DNA from: an uncultured Devosia sp.
GTDB taxonomy: Bacteria > Pseudomonadota > Alphaproteobacteria > Rhizobiales > Devosiaceae
NCBI GenBank assembly: GCA_934553185.1
Contig: CAKTFF010000098.1
Span: forward strand, 1 to 7,324
Direction: 5' to 3'
Length of the DNA: 7,324 nt
Shown: in pieces, positions 5,057-7,324 of the stretch
How positions within the stretch are numbered: the stretch's first letter is position 1
Layout of the letters: each line of letters opens with the position of its first letter
Program-made: the position numbers and the translations under genes
The notes under the pieces: generated by a model
What the model saw: only the letters and a program-made list of their open reading frames with translations
Database searches by the model: none
What the model was told of the DNA's origin: nothing

Positions 5057-6823
5057 ATGATACGCGCGATCTTTTTTCGGTGTTTCACCCTGCTGCTTGC
5101 GGCGGGCCTCAGCGTCTTTGGCTCCTATCTGTTTTTGCGCTTCACCGGCGAGGGCGGGCTGACAGCGCTCGATATCATCCGCTGTGCCCTGGTCGCCATC
5201 AGTGGTTTCTGGCTCGTCTGGGGCAGTGCAGCCGCTGTTTTGGGCGTCTTTACGCCAGCGCGCCGCTGCACCCACAGCACCGCGCTGCCCACGGGCAAGA
5301 CCGTGATCCTTGTGCCCATCTACAACGAAGACCCGGTGGCGACCTTTTCGCGCGTTGCCGCCATGAACCGCAGCCTTGTGGATCTGGGCGCGGCCGAGCA
5401 GTTCCACTTCGCGATCCTGTCCGACACCCAGGCCATGGAATGCGCGGCGCAGGAAGCGGTATGGTTCGAGCGGCTGCTTGGTGAACCGGCCAGCATCGGC
5501 CGGATCTTTTATCGCCGGCGCGAGCGCAATACCGGGCGCAAGGCCGGCAATATCGAAGATTTCATTGCCCGCTCCGGCGGCGCCTATGATTACGCGCTGA
5601 TCCTTGATGCCGACAGCCTGATGGAAGGCGCCACCATCACCGAAATGGCGCGCCGCATGGATGCGGACCCCTCCATGGGTCTGCTCCAGACCGTGCCGCA
5701 TATCATCAATGCGCGCACCCTGTTCGGGCGCTCCATCCAGTTTTCCGCCGCTTACCTGTCGCCCACCTTTGCCCGCGGCGCTTCGCTGATGCAGGGGCGC
5801 GAAGGACCCTATTGGGGGCACAATGCCATTGTGCGGGTGCGGGCCTTTGCCGCCAGCTGCGGCCTGCCCGAGCTCAGCGGCAAGCCGCCTTTTGGCGGAC
5901 ATATCCTCAGCCACGACTATGTCGAGGCCGCGCTGCTGTCGCGCGCCGGCTGGAAGGTCGCCGTCGACCCGGCGCTTGAAGGCTCCTATGAAGAGGGCCC
6001 GGAAAACCTCATCGAATATGCCAAACGCGACCGGCGATGGTGTCAGGGCAATCTCCAGCATGGTCGGCTGATCACCGCTCCGGGGCTCAAGCTCTGGAGC
6101 CGTTTTACGTTTATTCAGGGCATCATGGCCTATCTTGCCTCCCCGCTGTGGCTTGCCTTGCTGGTGATCAGCATCGCTGCGGCCGTGCTGCCCGAGCAGC
6201 CTCTGGTGATCCATGGCATGGCCAAGCCACCCGGCGGCGCCTGGACCCTGACGGCCGCTGTCGCGGCGATCCTGGTCTTGCCCAAGCTGCTGATCCTCCT
6301 GCGCGGGATGCTTGATCGCCGCAATCGCGCTTTTGGCGGCACGCCGCTGGTGTTTGGGTCGGTGCTGGGCGAGATCGTTTTGTCCACCATTCTGGCGCCC
6401 ACCATGCTGCTCCTTCAAAGCCGTGCCGTCGCGCAGGTTCTTTTGGGCCTCGATGGCGGCTGGCCGGCCACCAAGCGCGGACAGAACTGGATCGGCATCG
6501 CCGACGCCTTTCGGGCCAGCTGGTGGATTACGGCGCTGGCGCTTCTTGCCATGGGCAGCTTGACCGTGTGGGCACCACAGGCTGCGATCTGGGCCGCACC
6601 GGCCATGATGCCGGCGATTCTTGCGCCCCTCTTGATCTCATGGACCTCACGCCCGGCGCGCCGCGAACAGCCGCTGGTGTTCCGCACGGACTCAGAGATT
6701 GCGCCATCTCCGGTGATCGAAAGCCAGCGGGCCATCATGAAGGCCTGGCTTTCGGGTGAACTTACAAACGATGTGCCTATCGGCCCCATGGTGATCAGGA
6801 CGGCCAACCATGTCCTTGCCTGA
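5057..6823 (+). CDS. opgH: Glucan glucosyltransferase OpgH (MdoH), GT2, possibly lacking its N-terminal segment
   Basis: Inner-membrane enzyme that polymerises glucose from UDP-glucose into the linear beta-glucan backbone of OPGs and extrudes it to the periplasm. The product is 588 residues. Two N-terminal membrane helices (about 7-28 and 40-65) precede a cytoplasmic GT2 domain: PIYNED (87-92), LSDT (121-124), RKAGNIEDF (161-169), DADS (184-187), GHN (254-256), LSHDYVEAA (284-292) and RDRRWCQGN (324-332). Those are the expected metal/UDP-binding aspartates, catalytic aspartate (D287) and QxxRW-type motif. About five further helices follow (roughly 352-378, 396-416, 430-458, 488-505, 510-530). 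E. coli OpgH is much longer, at about 850 residues. The ATG has only AAGAG at 3 bases, a poor site. The same frame continues upstream past one TAA into a well-initiated 46-codon ORF, so this may be only the C-terminal piece. It overlaps opgC by 14 bases. Confidence 0.93.
   Translation: MIRAIFFRCFTLLLAAGLSVFGSYLFLRFTGEGGLTALDIIRCALVAISGFWLVWGSAAAVLGVFTPARRCTHSTALPTGKTVILVPIYNEDPVATFSRVAAMNRSLVDLGAAEQFHFAILSDTQAMECAAQEAVWFERLLGEPASIGRIFYRRRERNTGRKAGNIEDFIARSGGAYDYALILDADSLMEGATITEMARRMDADPSMGLLQTVPHIINARTLFGRSIQFSAAYLSPTFARGASLMQGREGPYWGHNAIVRVRAFAASCGLPELSGKPPFGGHILSHDYVEAALLSRAGWKVAVDPALEGSYEEGPENLIEYAKRDRRWCQGNLQHGRLITAPGLKLWSRFTFIQGIMAYLASPLWLALLVISIAAAVLPEQPLVIHGMAKPPGGAWTLTAAVAAILVLPKLLILLRGMLDRRNRAFGGTPLVFGSVLGEIVLSTILAPTMLLLQSRAVAQVLLGLDGGWPATKRGQNWIGIADAFRASWWITALALLAMGSLTVWAPQAAIWAAPAMMPAILAPLLISWTSRPARREQPLVFRTDSEIAPSPVIESQRAIMKAWLSGELTNDVPIGPMVIRTANHVLA
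6797..6800 (+). promoter_or_regulatory. Ribosome binding site for opgC
   Basis: AGGA lies 9 bases before ATG 6810, within the 3' end of opgH. It supports the overlapping start. Confidence 0.5.
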
Positions 6824-7324
6824 CGGCGGCGCCTTGCGCTCGGCCGGACTGCTTGGCCCCAATCTGCTCCGCGCCATCTGGTCGCCCGCTGCACGGTCGG
6901 TTGCGGCGCCGCTGGCACTGGGCGAACGCGATCCGCGCCTCGACATGTTTCGGGGGCTTGCTTTGGTGATGATCTTCATCAACCACGTGCCCGGCACGGT
7001 GTACGAGAATTTCACCAGCCGCAATTGGGGCTTTTCGGACGCCGCCGAAGGCTTTGTGTTCATGTCGGGCCTGGCTGCGGGCCTCGCCTATAGCAATGGC
7101 TTCCGCTCGGGCAATCTCTGGTCGGCCACGGCGCGCGTCTGGGCGCGTGCCCGCCAGCTCTACTTTGTGCATATCGCCATCACCATGCTGTCGCTGGCGA
7201 TCTTTGCCGGTGCGGCGCTGTGGTTGGATCTTCCCCAGGTTCTGCTTAAAAACAATATCGGGCCGATCTTCAGCCAGCCCCTGGGCGCGCTGATCGGCAT
7301 TCCGCTGCTCAGCCATCAGCTGGG
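6810..7324 (+). CDS. opgC: OpgC-family membrane acyltransferase, 3'-truncated by window edge
   Basis: Integral inner-membrane protein of the OpgC family, which in Rhodobacter sphaeroides succinylates OPGs. Only the first 171 complete codons are present, without a stop; the family is usually near 380-400 residues. After a 38-residue N-terminal extension come the family signatures: ERDPRLDMFRGLALVMIFINH (residues 39-59, an arginine and histidine pattern shared with acyltransferase-3-like proteins) and FSDAAEGFVFMSG (75-87). Further hydrophobic segments lie at about 120-138 and 157-168. The ATG at 6810 overlaps the opgH stop by 14 bases and has AGGA at 9 bases, so translation is coupled to opgH. 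The same gene association (opgG, opgH and opgC in one operon) is known from R. sphaeroides. The actual acyl group cannot be read from the sequence. Confidence 0.9.
   Translation, partial: MSLPDGGALRSAGLLGPNLLRAIWSPAARSVAAPLALGERDPRLDMFRGLALVMIFINHVPGTVYENFTSRNWGFSDAAEGFVFMSGLAAGLAYSNGFRSGNLWSATARVWARARQLYFVHIAITMLSLAIFAGAALWLDLPQVLLKNNIGPIFSQPLGALIGIPLLSHQL

Noticed and set aside
5045..6418. 457-codon open frame on the minus strand opposite opgH
   Set aside because: It lies wholly antisense to a gene with clear GT2 motifs. Its composition (Q, R, G, H, A rich, low complexity) is typical of a GC-rich shadow frame.

Overview
This 7.3 kb window is GC-rich and densely coding. It looks like an alphaproteobacterial chromosome, probably Hyphomicrobiales (Devosia-like). 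That placement is inferred from gene content and codon use; no marker gene is present. I see no mobile element, RNA gene or CRISPR array.

Layout: two divergent blocks flank an intergenic region at 3136-3275. Leftward (minus strand) are, in transcription order, a PIG-V-like GT-C membrane glycosyltransferase (3135-1975), a small membrane-anchored protein with a likely extracytoplasmic beta-rich domain (1982-1362), and the first 430 codons of malto-oligosyltrehalose trehalohydrolase, treZ (1290-1, running off the left edge). Rightward (plus strand) is an osmoregulated periplasmic glucan (OPG) operon: an OpgG/OpgD-family periplasmic protein with a twin-arginine signal (3276-4904), a 46-codon ORF (4901-5041), the glucan synthase OpgH (5057-6823), and the first part of the membrane acyltransferase OpgC (6810-7324, running off the right edge).

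How they work together: OpgH polymerises UDP-glucose into a beta-glucan at the inner membrane. The OpgG/D protein acts on the glucan in the periplasm. OpgC adds acyl (succinyl-type) substituents. TreZ releases trehalose from maltooligosyltrehalose in the cytoplasm. The window thus groups two osmoadaptation functions, with a glycosyltransferase pair of unknown target between them.

The most notable observation is at the start of opgH. The 46-codon ORF overlaps the opgG stop (ATGA), has a good Shine-Dalgarno, lies in the same reading frame as opgH, and resembles the cytoplasmic N-terminus of OpgH proteins. A single TAA at 5039-5041 separates it from the opgH ATG at 5057, which has a poor ribosome site. 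OpgH therefore appears to be split by one in-frame stop: a nonsense mutation, a sequencing error, or a real two-piece arrangement. The divergent intergenic region also carries a tight series of inverted repeats that may be operators. No wholly new multi-gene system is evident.
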